A stretch of DNA of 64,000 bases from RYN-230 sp963837335 (GTDB lineage: Bacteria; Actinomycetota; Actinomycetes; Streptosporangiales; Streptosporangiaceae), in assembly GCA_963837335.1 (NCBI GenBank), contig CAWINS010000030.1, positions 1 through 64,000 of the forward strand, in the 5' to 3' direction. Made by a program: the position numbers and the translations under genes. Positions 48,150 through 57,573 of the stretch are shown here, piece after piece. The notes beneath the pieces are model-generated. The model saw only the letters and a list, made by a program, of their open reading frames with translations, did no database searches and was not told the DNA's origin. Positions within the stretch are counted from its first letter, which is position 1. Each line of letters starts with the position of its first letter.

Positions 48150-48816
48150 ATGGACCTGAGCCCGGCCCAGCGGGTGCTGGCCTTCGTCGGCATTGTCATC
48201 GTGCTCGGCGGCATCGGGGCATACCTGCTCATTCCGGGCGTACGCTCGGCGGTGGGACAGGGACACGGGGCTGCCGGGGCGACCCCGAGTACCTCGGCGC
48301 CCGGCGCCCGGGGGACGTCTCCAGGCTGCCCCCGCGCACTCCAGCGCTCCCGTGGCATCCGCGTCCCCGGTGCCGACCCCGGCCGGGTCAGCACCCGACA
48401 TCTACCAGTGGCTGCCGTTCAGCCAGACCAGCCTGGCCAAGGCGGCCAGCGTCACCGAGGCGTTCGGTGCGGCGTACGACACGTTCTCCTACCGGGAGAG
48501 CGCATCCAGTTACCAGGCCAGCCTGCACGGCCTGACCACCAGCGAGCTCAGCGCCACCCTGGCGCGCGCCTACGGCACGCCTGGGGTGGCCAGCCAGCGC
48601 ACCCAGCAGAAGCAGGTCTCGTCCGCCCGTACCACGATCAACTCCATCCGCACCTTCGGGTCCGGCAGCTTGACCTTCGTGGTGACCATCGTCCAGACGA
48701 TCCACAGCAAGCAGGGGAAGAGCCAGAACAACGGGGAGTACGCGATCACCCTGACCGGCAGTGGGCAGAGCTGGCTGGTCAACGACATCGAGCTGGCGTC
48801 GGCAGGGAATACGTGA
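48150..48816 (+). CDS. Single-pass secretion-cluster protein, frameshifted
   Basis: Starts MDLSPAQRVLAFVGIVIVLG with one membrane helix and a Pro/Thr linker in one frame. The conserved outer domain continues in the next frame: DIYQWLPFSQTSLAKAASVT, ASSYQASLHGLTTSELSATL, NNGEYAITLTGSGQSWLVND. The join is at the five-G run 48310-48314, where one G fewer restores a continuous protein of about 221 residues. Resembles small NTF2-like/TcpC-like conjugation proteins; no family named. Its stop overlaps the next GTG. Confidence 0.7.
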
Positions 48817-49946
48817 GCTGGCGCTTCGGCTTCAGTGCCGGCCGGCTCGCCGTACTGGTGGCGATCGGGGTGGCCGCGCTGCTGGTGACCGCGGTGGCGG
48901 TGGTCCCGATGGCCATGGTCGGCGGGGCCAGCATGCTCTTCGCCGCGGGTGTGGGATGCCCTTCCTCCGGCTCCGGGGCCACGACTCAGCCCGCGGTCAC
49001 CACGGCCGCCCGCAACTCCATCCCGGCTGACTACCTCGCCCTGTTCAAGAAGACCGGGCAGCAGTACGGGGTGCCCTGGGTTCTGCTCGCCGGGATCGGC
49101 AAAGTGGAGTCCAACGACGGCCAGTCCAATTTGCCGGGCGTGCACTCCGGGCAGAACGGCTTCGGGGCCGCCGGGCCCATGCAGATCGGCATCGGCGGCG
49201 CCTCCACCAACACCTGGGGCGGTGCTCCCGCGCACCCGGCATCCGAGGCGGTCGGCGGGGTGGCCACCGACGCCAACGGCGACGGCGTAGCCAGTGTCTA
49301 CGAACCGGCGGACGCCATCGCGGGCGCGGCCAAGTACCTGCTCGCGCACGGTGTGCAGAACAACGTCAGCGGCGCCATCTTCGCCTACAACCACCTTCAG
49401 TCCTACGTGCAGACGGTGCTCTACTGGGCGGGCGTCTACAGCCGCGGCGGTTACTCCGTGAGCAACACCACCACGGTGAGCGCGCCGGAGTGCCTGACCA
49501 GCGCGCAGACGTCGGCGGTGCCGAACCAGCTGGTCTCTACCGCGATCGGGTACGCCCGGGAGCAGCTGGGCAAGCCCTACCTGTTCGGCGGCACCGGCCC
49601 GGACGCCTTCGACTGTTCCGGGCTGATGCTGATGGCGTACCGGGCGGCGGGCATCTCCATCCCGCGGACCTCACAGCAGCAGTGGGCCTGGGGGCCGAAG
49701 ATCCCGGCCAGCCAGGTCCAGCCCGGCGATCTGGTGTTCTTCGCGGGCTCGGACGGCACGCCGACCGCCCCGGGTCACGTCGGCCTGGTCATCGGGAAGG
49801 GCAAGATGATCGAGGCCTACGCGACGGGCTTCGCCATCCGGATCTCGGCGTACGGCACCTCCGCTGCCGCGCCTGGCGACGGCACCGTGGTCGGGTTCAC
49901 CCGCCCGTGGGCCCACCCCGGCATCAAGCTCCCGGCGCCCCAGTAG
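48813..49946 (+). CDS. Bifunctional SLT transglycosylase - NlpC/P60 endopeptidase
   Basis: 377 residues from a GTG at 48813 overlapping the previous stop (GTGA). Membrane helix (VAALLVTAVAVVPMAMVGGA), then SLT domain with GVPWVLLAGIGKVESNDGQS (catalytic Glu near 98) and GPMQIGIGGASTNTWGG. The NlpC/P60 domain follows with KPYLFGGTGPDAFDCSGLML (Cys near 267), RTSQQQW, PGDLVFFAG and GHVGLVIGKGKMIEAY (His near 321). The two activities cut glycan strands and stem peptides. Such TcpG/VirB1-like enzymes open the wall for type IV secretion. Last gene of the module. Confidence 0.95.
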   Translation: MSWRFGFSAGRLAVLVAIGVAALLVTAVAVVPMAMVGGASMLFAAGVGCPSSGSGATTQPAVTTAARNSIPADYLALFKKTGQQYGVPWVLLAGIGKVESNDGQSNLPGVHSGQNGFGAAGPMQIGIGGASTNTWGGAPAHPASEAVGGVATDANGDGVASVYEPADAIAGAAKYLLAHGVQNNVSGAIFAYNHLQSYVQTVLYWAGVYSRGGYSVSNTTTVSAPECLTSAQTSAVPNQLVSTAIGYAREQLGKPYLFGGTGPDAFDCSGLMLMAYRAAGISIPRTSQQQWAWGPKIPASQVQPGDLVFFAGSDGTPTAPGHVGLVIGKGKMIEAYATGFAIRISAYGTSAAAPGDGTVVGFTRPWAHPGIKLPAPQ

Positions 49947-50017
49947 GCCCGCTCAGTAACCCGGCCCCGTAACCCGGCGCACTAACCCGGCCCAGTAGGT
50001 CAGCCCCGTAACAGGCC

Positions 50018-51991
50018 TTAGCTGTTCACGGGGGAACCCTTCCGGTTCCCGAGCGCCCGGGGCAGCGGTACCGGCCGCCAGGCCAGCACGCTGCCGTCCT
50101 GCAGGGCGGGCCGGCCGAACACGTTGCTGAGATAGCGCCCGAGCCGCGAGTCCCGGCTGGTGACCGCCACGATCGCGGCGGGCCGCCAGTACCTCAGATC
50201 GGACCGGAGCTGGGCTATGGACGGGGCGACGGCCCCCGGCTTGCCCAGCGCCAGGTCATTCAGATAGTCAGCGGTCGGCTTCCGGCCGCTGCCGCACAAC
50301 TCGGCCTGGCCCGTGCCCGGGGTGGGCGCGATGCAGTAGCCGCCGATCACCGAGCCGGGCACGCCGGTGTCCGCCTGCCAGCGCATCACGGTGGGCGGCT
50401 GGAGCGGGAGGACCAGCACCCGTGCGTCGCTGGCCAGCCGCAGCCGGGCGAAAGCCTGCTGCCAGCCTGCCGGGGTCGCGATGACCGCCGCCGTCTGCAG
50501 GGGGAGCGGGATGATGGGCACGATGGCCAGGGCGATGAGGGCGACGGCGGCGGCCTTACGCCAGGCGGGGACGGGGGCAGGCGGCGGCCCGGCCGTCGCG
50601 GGCGCGGTATCCGGGGCGGCCGGGGCTGCCTGTGCATCTGCGGCCGGGACATCCGCCGCCCGAGCATCCGCCGCCGCCGGGGCGGCCCGTCCCGTAGCGC
50701 GTCCCCACGCCAGGTCCAGGGAGAAGGCCAGGACCACCGCGGCGGCCCCATCCGCCAGCAGTGAGAACCGGTTCGGCAGGCTCTGGCTCAGCAACGGCAG
50801 CCCCTGGAGGTAGTGCCAGGGCATCAGGGTGGCCGGGATGTGCAGGCCCCCCACCGCCACGGTGCGGCTGCCGAGGCTGAGTACCTCCAGCACCACGAAG
50901 GCCAGGGCCAGCGCCCGGACCCGGAGGTCCCGCCAGAAGCAGACCGCGGCCAGCACCAGCACGACGAGCATGGGCCAGCCCAGGTAGGCGAAGTACTCGA
51001 CCATCCGTACGGCGTGCTGGGACAGGTACGCCACCGTGGCCTGTGAGTGCACCAGCACCCCGCTGGGGCCGTTCACGAAGTCACCTGGGCGGTTCCGGAA
51101 ATGCCCCGGTTTCCACGGGCTGCCGTGCTCGACGAGCGGGCCATGAAACTGAACCCACAGCGGGTACCCGGCCGTCACGAGCAGCACGACGGCCGCGGCC
51201 GCGAGCCCGGTCACCGCCCCGCGGACCAGGCCCGGCACCGCGCGCGGGCGGCTGGCCGCCAGCACCACCACGATGACCACCCCGGCCACGGCCGTCAGCG
51301 CCACCGTCTCCTCGGCGATGAACAGCTGGGCGGCCGTGAGCAGGCCCAGCCAGGCCCCGGTGCGCACCGGCCGGCCGCGGCCCGTCACCAGCCTGAGCAG
51401 CGCGTCGATGATGAGCGGCAGCAGGACCGCGAACTGCAGGTGATAATGCCCCACCGCCGCGATCCGCAGCGCGGGGGAGAAGCCGAAGACCGCCCCGCCC
51501 AGGGCCGCCGCGGCCAGGCTGGCGCCCCACCGGCGCAGCACCCAGAACATGGTGGCCGCCGAGCCCGCGAACCCCAGCGTCAGCAGGACGGTGAGGGTGG
51601 CCTGCGGCCCGATGGCCAGCGTCAGCGGGGCGAACACCACGCCGGGCAGCAGGAAGGATGTGTTCCACATCAGGTTGACGCCCTGCGGCGCGTTCAGCGC
51701 CGTGGTCACCAGGTCCGGCAGCCGCCCGTGGGCTATCGCGGTGGCTTCATAACGCAGAAACCAGGCGAACAGGTCGATGTCGTGGGACACGCCGCGGCCG
51801 GGGACGACCTGGGCGCGCCCGGCCGGGTCGGCCCACAGATGCCAGGTCAGCGCCACCGCGCCGAGCAGATAACAGCCCAGGACCAGCCAGGTAGCCGCGC
51901 GGCCGCGCGCCGGTGTCCGGTCCCGCTGGGTGGCCTGGCGCGGCCAGGCCGCCGCCCGCAGCGGGCGGGCCGCCCGCCGGACAAGGCTCAC
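50018..51991 (-). CDS. Polytopic membrane protein, probable GT-C-like (copy 1)
   Basis: 657 residues with about 12 membrane segments and an Ala/Pro-rich loop (about 450-485). GTG start at 51991 with GGGGAGGT upstream. Shares with the protein at 52956: TWLVLGCYLLGAVALTWHLW, HDIDLFAWFLRYEA, LNAPQGVNLMWNTSFLLPGV, FGFSPALRIAAVGHYHLQFA, LWVQFHGPLVEHGSPWK, and a C-terminal VVAVTSRDSRLGRYLSNVFG. The acidic DxD in the first outer loop fits GT-C glycosyltransferases that use polyprenyl-phosphate sugars, which would suit the neighbouring GT2. Function not proven. Confidence 0.8.
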   Translation of the reverse strand: MSLVRRAARPLRAAAWPRQATQRDRTPARGRAATWLVLGCYLLGAVALTWHLWADPAGRAQVVPGRGVSHDIDLFAWFLRYEATAIAHGRLPDLVTTALNAPQGVNLMWNTSFLLPGVVFAPLTLAIGPQATLTVLLTLGFAGSAATMFWVLRRWGASLAAAALGGAVFGFSPALRIAAVGHYHLQFAVLLPLIIDALLRLVTGRGRPVRTGAWLGLLTAAQLFIAEETVALTAVAGVVIVVVLAASRPRAVPGLVRGAVTGLAAAAVVLLVTAGYPLWVQFHGPLVEHGSPWKPGHFRNRPGDFVNGPSGVLVHSQATVAYLSQHAVRMVEYFAYLGWPMLVVLVLAAVCFWRDLRVRALALAFVVLEVLSLGSRTVAVGGLHIPATLMPWHYLQGLPLLSQSLPNRFSLLADGAAAVVLAFSLDLAWGRATGRAAPAAADARAADVPAADAQAAPAAPDTAPATAGPPPAPVPAWRKAAAVALIALAIVPIIPLPLQTAAVIATPAGWQQAFARLRLASDARVLVLPLQPPTVMRWQADTGVPGSVIGGYCIAPTPGTGQAELCGSGRKPTADYLNDLALGKPGAVAPSIAQLRSDLRYWRPAAIVAVTSRDSRLGRYLSNVFGRPALQDGSVLAWRPVPLPRALGNRKGSPVNS

Positions 51992-52033
51992 CCCGACCTC
52001 CCCGCTCGGATACCCGCGCCGGGTGCGCTGGGC

Positions 52034-52118
52034 CGAAGTTTGCTGGACCGATGTTTGCCGGACCGGCGTGAACTGGACCGATGTTTGCCGGACCAGCGTG
52101 GGCTGGACCGGCGTGGGC
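52034..52118. repeat. 15-bp periodic repeat between GT2 and the membrane protein gene
   Basis: Units of 15 bp alternating CCGATGTTTGCCGGA and CCGGCGTGAACTGGA, forming two 30-bp copies at 52044-52103 plus partial ones. On the minus strand one frame reads as xxxGP pentapeptides (PANIG, PAHAG). Lies after the GT2 stop in the present frame. Confidence 0.75.
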
Positions 52119-52132
52119 TCGGCCGGCGCTGG

Positions 52133-52847
52133 CTAGGCCGCGACGCCGCGACGCTTGGCCCGCTTGGAGGTCACCCGGATGCGGGTCAGCAGCCACACCG
52201 CCGCAACCCCATCCTTCCAGGTGATTTTCTTGCCTTCCTCGCGGCTGCGGGCCCGGTAGGTGATCGGCACCTCGAACGGGCGGATCTGCCGGGCGAGCAG
52301 CTTGCCGGTGATCTCCGCTTCCATGCCGAACCCGTTGGAGGTGATGTCCAGGCTGCGGTACAGCTCCAGGGGCATCAGCTTGTAGCAGGTCTCCAGGTCG
52401 GCGATGTAGGCGTTGAACAAGATGTTGGCGACGGTCGTCACGCCCTTGTTGCCCATGACGTACCAGAACGAATAGGCCGAGTGGCTGCCGAACGTCCGGC
52501 TGCCGAAGACCACCGTCGCCTCGCCGCGGAGCACCGGCTTGAGCAGTTCCGGGATGTCCTCCGGCTGGTACTCCATGTCGGCGTCGAATGGCTGGACGTA
52601 GTCGCCGGTCGCGGCCGCGGCCGCGGTGCGCACCGCGGCACCCTTGCCCTGGTTGACCGCGTGCTGGAGCTTGAGTCAGGCGGTCGTCGTGCAGGCCCTC
52701 GAGAATCTCTGATGTTCCGTCCGTGCTCCCGTCGTCCACGACCACGACCTCAACCGGGCACGGGAACTCAACGTCCAGCAAACGTTTGATTGCGTTCTGG
52801 ACCGTCTCAGCCTCGTTGTAGACCGGCATCAGGATCGATAGCTTCAC
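52133..52847 (-). pseudogene. GT2 glycosyltransferase (polyprenyl-phosphate type), frameshifted
   Basis: The N-terminal part from the GTG at 52847 reads VKLSILMPVYNEAETVQNAI, then VEVVVVDDGSTDGTSEILEG (DDGSTDG nucleotide-sugar site). The remainder is one frame over: VQPFDADMEYQPEDIPELLK (DAD metal site), FGSRTFGS, YKLMPLELYRSL, FGMEAEITGKL. The shift is near 52670-52680; skipping one base gives the missing LKLQHAVNQGKGAAVRTA. With that correction the protein would be about 237 residues, like dolichol/polyprenol-phosphate sugar synthases without a membrane tail. It lies between the two paralogous GT-C-like genes, so it probably made their lipid-sugar donor. Confidence 0.85.
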
Positions 52848-52955
52848 AGCGGCGCCATCCCGTTGTCGCAAATTGGTCAATGGACTATATACCGAATTAT
52901 CCCGAGACAATCTTGGCGGCAGGCAAAGTACCAGGAAAAGCACAGACGGCTGCCA

Positions 52956-54731
52956 CTAGCGCCGCCAGGCCAGAACCCGGCCCACCGAGAAGGTGGGCGC
53001 GCCGAAAACAGTGGTCAGCAGGTGCCCCAGCCGGGAGTCGCGCCGCGTCACCGCGACCACGGCCGCCGGACTCCAGCGCCGGACCCACCGCCGCATCTGG
53101 GCGACGGTTGGCCCGGTGGCCTGGCTGGCCGGATGCCACAGGGTGTCGATGGACTTGGCGATGTGCTGGAGGCCATGGCCGCCGTAGCCCTTCGCCTTGC
53201 CATTCCGGTTCGGCCCGATGAAGTAGCCGCCGTTCATCGAGCCGGGATATCCCGTCTCCGCGTACCAGCGCAGCGCCTCCGACACGTGGCCGTGGGGCAT
53301 GGGCACCACAAGGACCCGGGCGTTCCGCGGCAGCGACAGCCGGGTGAAGGCGGCCTGGTACCCGGACGGGAGCGCCGCCACCTGGGTGGTGTGCATGGGC
53401 AGCGGGACGAGTGGCAGCACCGCGATCGCCACCAGCGCCAGCGGGAGGCCCTGCCGCCGCCAGCGGGGCTGGTGCGCCGCGGACAGGGCCAGGTCGAGCG
53501 AGACCGCCAGTACCACGGCGGCCAGCCCGTCGGCCAGGATGGACAGCCGGTCCGGCAGCATCTGGCTGACCACCGGCAGGTGGGCCAGCCAGTGCCAGGG
53601 CAGCAGCACCGGAGGCACGGTGACGCCGCGGACCACCTGGGTGCCGCCGAGCGACAAGATCTCCAGCACCGCGCAGGCCACCGCGGCGACGCGGACCCTC
53701 AGATCGCGCCAGTACCAGACCGCCGCGATGATCAGCACCACGAGCAGCGGGTAGCCCAGGTACGCGACGTACTCGGCGGCGTAGGCGGGATGCCGGGCGA
53801 TGGCGGCCGCCCCCGACGGCGTGTGCAGCAGCATGTTGCCGGCCGGGGTCACGAACGCCGCGGCCCGGTTCCGGTAGTGGTTCGACTTCCACGGGCTGCC
53901 GTGCTCGGCCAGCGGCCCGTGAAACTGGACCCACAGGGCGTAGCCGCAGATCACCAGCGCGACGCCGGCTGCCACGGCCAGGCCGGCCGCGCTGCGGCGC
54001 GCTGACCCGGCTACCGCGTGCGGGACCATCAGGGCCAGCACGACGAGCACCACCACGGCGGCCAGGGCCGTATCCACCAGGAGTTCTTCTCCGATGAAGA
54101 ACTGCGCCGCGGCCAGCAGGCCCAGCCAGATCCCGGTCTTGATGGCGTGGCCGCGGCCGGTGACGATGCGCAGCAGGGCGTCGATCAGCAGCGGCGGCAG
54201 CACCGCGAACTCGAGGTGATAGTGGCCGACCGCGGCCGCGAGCAGCGCCGGGGAGAACCCGTACACCGCTCCGCCGAGCGCCGCGGGGCCGATCCGGACG
54301 CCCCAGCGCCGCAGCACCCAGTACATCGCCGCCGCCGATCCGGCGTAGCCCAGCGTGAGCAGCAGGGTCAGGCTGGTCTGCGCCCCGGCCAGCAGGGTCA
54401 CCGGGGTCAGCAGCACGCCCGGGAGCAGCAGCGACGTGTTCCACATCAGGTTGATGCCGTGGGGCGCGTTCATCGCGGTGGTGACGAGGGCCGGCAGGCT
54501 CCCGTGCGCCACCGACTCCGCCGAATAGCGGATGAACCACGCGAACAGGTCAACGTCGGTGGGGTCTCCGACCTGCATGCGCGAGGCGGGGTCGGCCCAC
54601 AGCCGCCAGGTCACCGCGACCGCGCCGAGCAGGTACAGGGCCAGGACCAGCCACGGCGTCCACGGCCTGGTGCGCAGCCCGGGGGGCTCGGCGGTCCGTG
54701 GCGGTTTCACCGCCGAGGGGACGAGGCCCAC
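52956..54731 (-). CDS. Polytopic membrane protein, probable GT-C-like (copy 2)
   Basis: 591 residues from a GTG at 54731, chosen because GGAGG lies five bases upstream; a TTG at 54773 in frame has no site. About 12 membrane segments. Paralog of the 50018 protein over its length (WLVLALYLLGAVAVTWRLW, TDVDLFAWFIRYSA, MNAPHGINLMWNTSLLLPGV, YGFSPALLAAAVGHYHLEFA, AVTRRDSRLGHLLTTVFGAP) but without its Pro-rich loop. First gene of a three-gene minus-strand group with GT2. Confidence 0.8.
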   Translation of the reverse strand: MGLVPSAVKPPRTAEPPGLRTRPWTPWLVLALYLLGAVAVTWRLWADPASRMQVGDPTDVDLFAWFIRYSAESVAHGSLPALVTTAMNAPHGINLMWNTSLLLPGVLLTPVTLLAGAQTSLTLLLTLGYAGSAAAMYWVLRRWGVRIGPAALGGAVYGFSPALLAAAVGHYHLEFAVLPPLLIDALLRIVTGRGHAIKTGIWLGLLAAAQFFIGEELLVDTALAAVVVLVVLALMVPHAVAGSARRSAAGLAVAAGVALVICGYALWVQFHGPLAEHGSPWKSNHYRNRAAAFVTPAGNMLLHTPSGAAAIARHPAYAAEYVAYLGYPLLVVLIIAAVWYWRDLRVRVAAVACAVLEILSLGGTQVVRGVTVPPVLLPWHWLAHLPVVSQMLPDRLSILADGLAAVVLAVSLDLALSAAHQPRWRRQGLPLALVAIAVLPLVPLPMHTTQVAALPSGYQAAFTRLSLPRNARVLVVPMPHGHVSEALRWYAETGYPGSMNGGYFIGPNRNGKAKGYGGHGLQHIAKSIDTLWHPASQATGPTVAQMRRWVRRWSPAAVVAVTRRDSRLGHLLTTVFGAPTFSVGRVLAWRR

Positions 54732-54842
54732 CGCCACCTCCAAACGCCTGGGACCTGCGGCCACCCGTTTCAATCACCGCTTTATGGACCTTATGTCGGA
54801 TCCGTTCCGCTCCGCGCCAGATTGGCAGGGTCATTGCCATGA

Positions 54843-57480
54843 TCAGGACGGCCAGGCGATGGCGCCGAGCCCGGCCAGCAGGTCCCGCACCGGGCCCAGC
54901 TTCTCGTAGGTGAGCAGCACCGGATCGGACGGTGCGGCCAGCGCCAGGGCCCACCGGAGCGCGTCTTCCGGCCCGTCGGCCGGCCGGACCCGGATGTCCG
55001 GGCGGTGCCGGGCCAGCGCCCCGGAGATCAGCCGGGTCATCTCGCCGGCCTCACGCCCGCGCAGGTCGCGGTCCTCGTAGACGACCACCCGGCTGAACCA
55101 GGTGGCCACGGTGGCCGCGCTCTCCTCGATCAGGTCATCCCGGCGATCGCCGGGGAGGGTGATCGCCGCGACGGGCTGGCCGCCCCAGGCCTCGCGGAGC
55201 AGGCGGCCCATGCTGGCCAGCGCGGCCGGGTTGTGCCCGTAGTCCACCACCAGCGGGACCCCGCCGACCTGGTAGACGTTGCCGCGGCCGGGGTTGGCCT
55301 CGGCCGGGGTGAAGGTGGCGAAGCCCCGCCGGATGTCCTTGACGCTGACCCCGAGCGCCCGGCACGCGGCCGCGGCGGCCAGTGCGTTGGCGACCAGATG
55401 CGCCGCGGCGCCGCCGAACGAGCCCGGCAGCTCATCGGTGTGCAGCAGCACCGTCTCTTCCCCGCCCCGGGCCTCGATCAGCTGGCCGTCGCGAAGGAGG
55501 CAGGCGATCCCGCCGCTCATCCGGTGCGCCATGACCACCGGGCTGCTGGCCGACAGGCTGAAGAACCGGACCACCGGGTTTCGTTTTCTAACCAGGGGGC
55601 GCTGGGCGAGCCCGGCGGACCGGGGGTCGTCGGCGTTGAGCACGAGCGTGCCACCGCGCAGGATCTCCTCGGCCACCAGGGCCTTGACGCCGGTCAGGTC
55701 GTCGAGGTCGTCGATCCCGTCGCAGCCCAGATGATCGGCGGTGATGTTGGTGACCACCGCGACGTCGGCGCGGTCGTAGCCCAGGCCGCGCCGGACGATG
55801 CCGCCGCGGGCCGTCTCCAGGACCGCCGCCTCCACCGTGGCGTCGTCCAGGACCATCTCGGCGGACCGCGGGCCCGAGGCGTCGGCCTCGTGGATCAGCT
55901 GCCCGCCGCAGTAGACCCCGTCGGTGGTGGCCATCCCGACCCGCAGCCCGGCCTGGCCGAGGATGTGCGAGATCATCCGCACCGTGGTGGTCTTCCCGTT
56001 GGTGCCGGTCACGGACACGATCGGGATGCGCGCCGGTGCGCCCGGCGGATAGAGCCGGTCCACGATCGCGCCCGCGACGTCGCGCGGGCGGCCGGTGGTG
56101 GGCTCGAGGTGCATCCGCAGCCCGGGGCAGGCGTTGAGCTCGATCACCGCGCCCGCCTGCTGGCCCGGCGGGAGCGCGATGTCGGCCAGCCGGAGGTCGA
56201 TGCCGCACACGTCGAGGGCGGCCGCGGCCGCGGCCCGGCAGCACATCGCCGCGACCTCAGGATGCACCAGGTCGGTGACGTCGGTGCTGGTGCCGCCGGT
56301 GGACAGGTTGGCGTTCCGGCGCAACGTGACGACCTCGCCCGGCCCGGGGACCGACCCGGGATGGCGGCCCTGCGCCGCGAGATGGCTGCGGACGTGCTCG
56401 TCGAGCACGATCCGGGTCAGCGGCAGCGCGTGCCCTTCGCCCCGGCGCGGGTCGGTATTGGCCTCCCGGACCAGGGCCTCGATGTCCTGGCGGCCGTCTC
56501 CGGTCACCGACGCCGGATGCAGCCGGGCCGCCGCCACCACGTGCCCGTCCACGACGAGGACCCGGTAGTCCGGCGCCAGGCACATATTCCTCGACCACGA
56601 CCTCGGCGCCGCTGGTGCTGGCCCGCTGGTACGCCTCGGCCGCCTGGACCGGGGACGTCACCCCCACCGTGACGTTCGCCCCATGGTTGCCGTGGCAGGG
56701 TTTGATCACCAAGGGCGCCCGCAGCGTGCCCAGGGCCGCCGCGGCGCCGGCCGCCGACCGGGCGACGACCCCGGCGGGTACCGGTACCCCCGCGATGGCC
56801 AGCAGTTCCTTGGCCAGGACCTTGTCGGAGGCGATGTCCACGCCCACGGCGGAGGTCTGCTCGGTGAGGGCCGCCCACGGCCAGCCGGCGGTGGCAGCCG
56901 TAGCCGAGGCGGAGCAGGCTCAGGCTCCCGGACCGCCGGACCGGGATGCCGCGCTGGCGGGCCGCCGCGGCCAGGGCGGCGGTGCTGACCCCCAGCCGGG
57001 CCGCGGCCACCTCCCGGGCGATCGGTTCGAGGGCGTCCCGCAGCGGCGCCGGGCGCTCGGCGAGGATCTCGGTGACCACCTACATGGCCAGCGTGAGCAG
57101 GTCCCGTGGCACCGCGGAGGAGGCCGGCTCGTCCTGGGGGCACTCCATGATCACGTCGTAGCGGCCCTCGGCGCCGGCCCAGACCGTCCGCCCGAAAGCC
57201 ACCTCGCGGCCGGCCAGGGCGGACAGCTCGAGCGCCACATGCTCGGTCACGTGACCGAAGTAGGTCCCGCGGGCCAGCGCGCGAGGAAGCCGCCGGGACG
57301 CCCCGCGGCGCAGTGGTGCCCGGCCAGCCCCGGCAGCGCCCTGGTCAGCCGGGCGACGAAGCCGGGGCAGTCCGACGTCTCCTGCCCGGTCAGCCCGTCC
57401 AGTTCCAGCCGGGCCACCGCGACCGGGCGGGACGTGTAGATGTTCGGGCCAGACAGGCGATGGCTGTCGATGAGGCGCAC
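54843..57480 (-). pseudogene. cphA: Cyanophycin synthetase, broken by three frameshifts and one stop
   Basis: CphA polymerises arginine and aspartate into cyanophycin. The gene can be followed from a GTG at 57480 (MRLIDSHRLSGPNIYTSRPV; GGAG upstream). N-terminal domain: RPGGFLAR then, one frame over near 57280, GTYFGHVTEHVALELSALAG. An in-frame TAG follows at 57080-57082, then REVAAARLGVSTAALAAAAR and LLRLGYGCHRR. After another shift near 56880 comes the ATP-grasp domain VGVDIASDKVLAKELLAIAG, VIKPCHGNHGANVTVGV. After a third shift near 56575 come YRVLVVDGHVVAA, RRNANLSTGGTSTDVTD and the Mur-ligase-like domain (VSVTGTNGKTTTVRMISHIL, DYGHNPAALASMG, LPGDRRDDLI). Every domain is recognisable but no single product can be made. 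Confidence 0.9.
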
Positions 57481-57573
57481 GGATGCTCCCTCGGTCGGTC
57501 CTCGGCGGGGGCCTCGTGGCAGGCTGGCCCGGAGGCCAGCCCCGGTTCCAGCAGACGGAGCGCGGCGTGGGGC

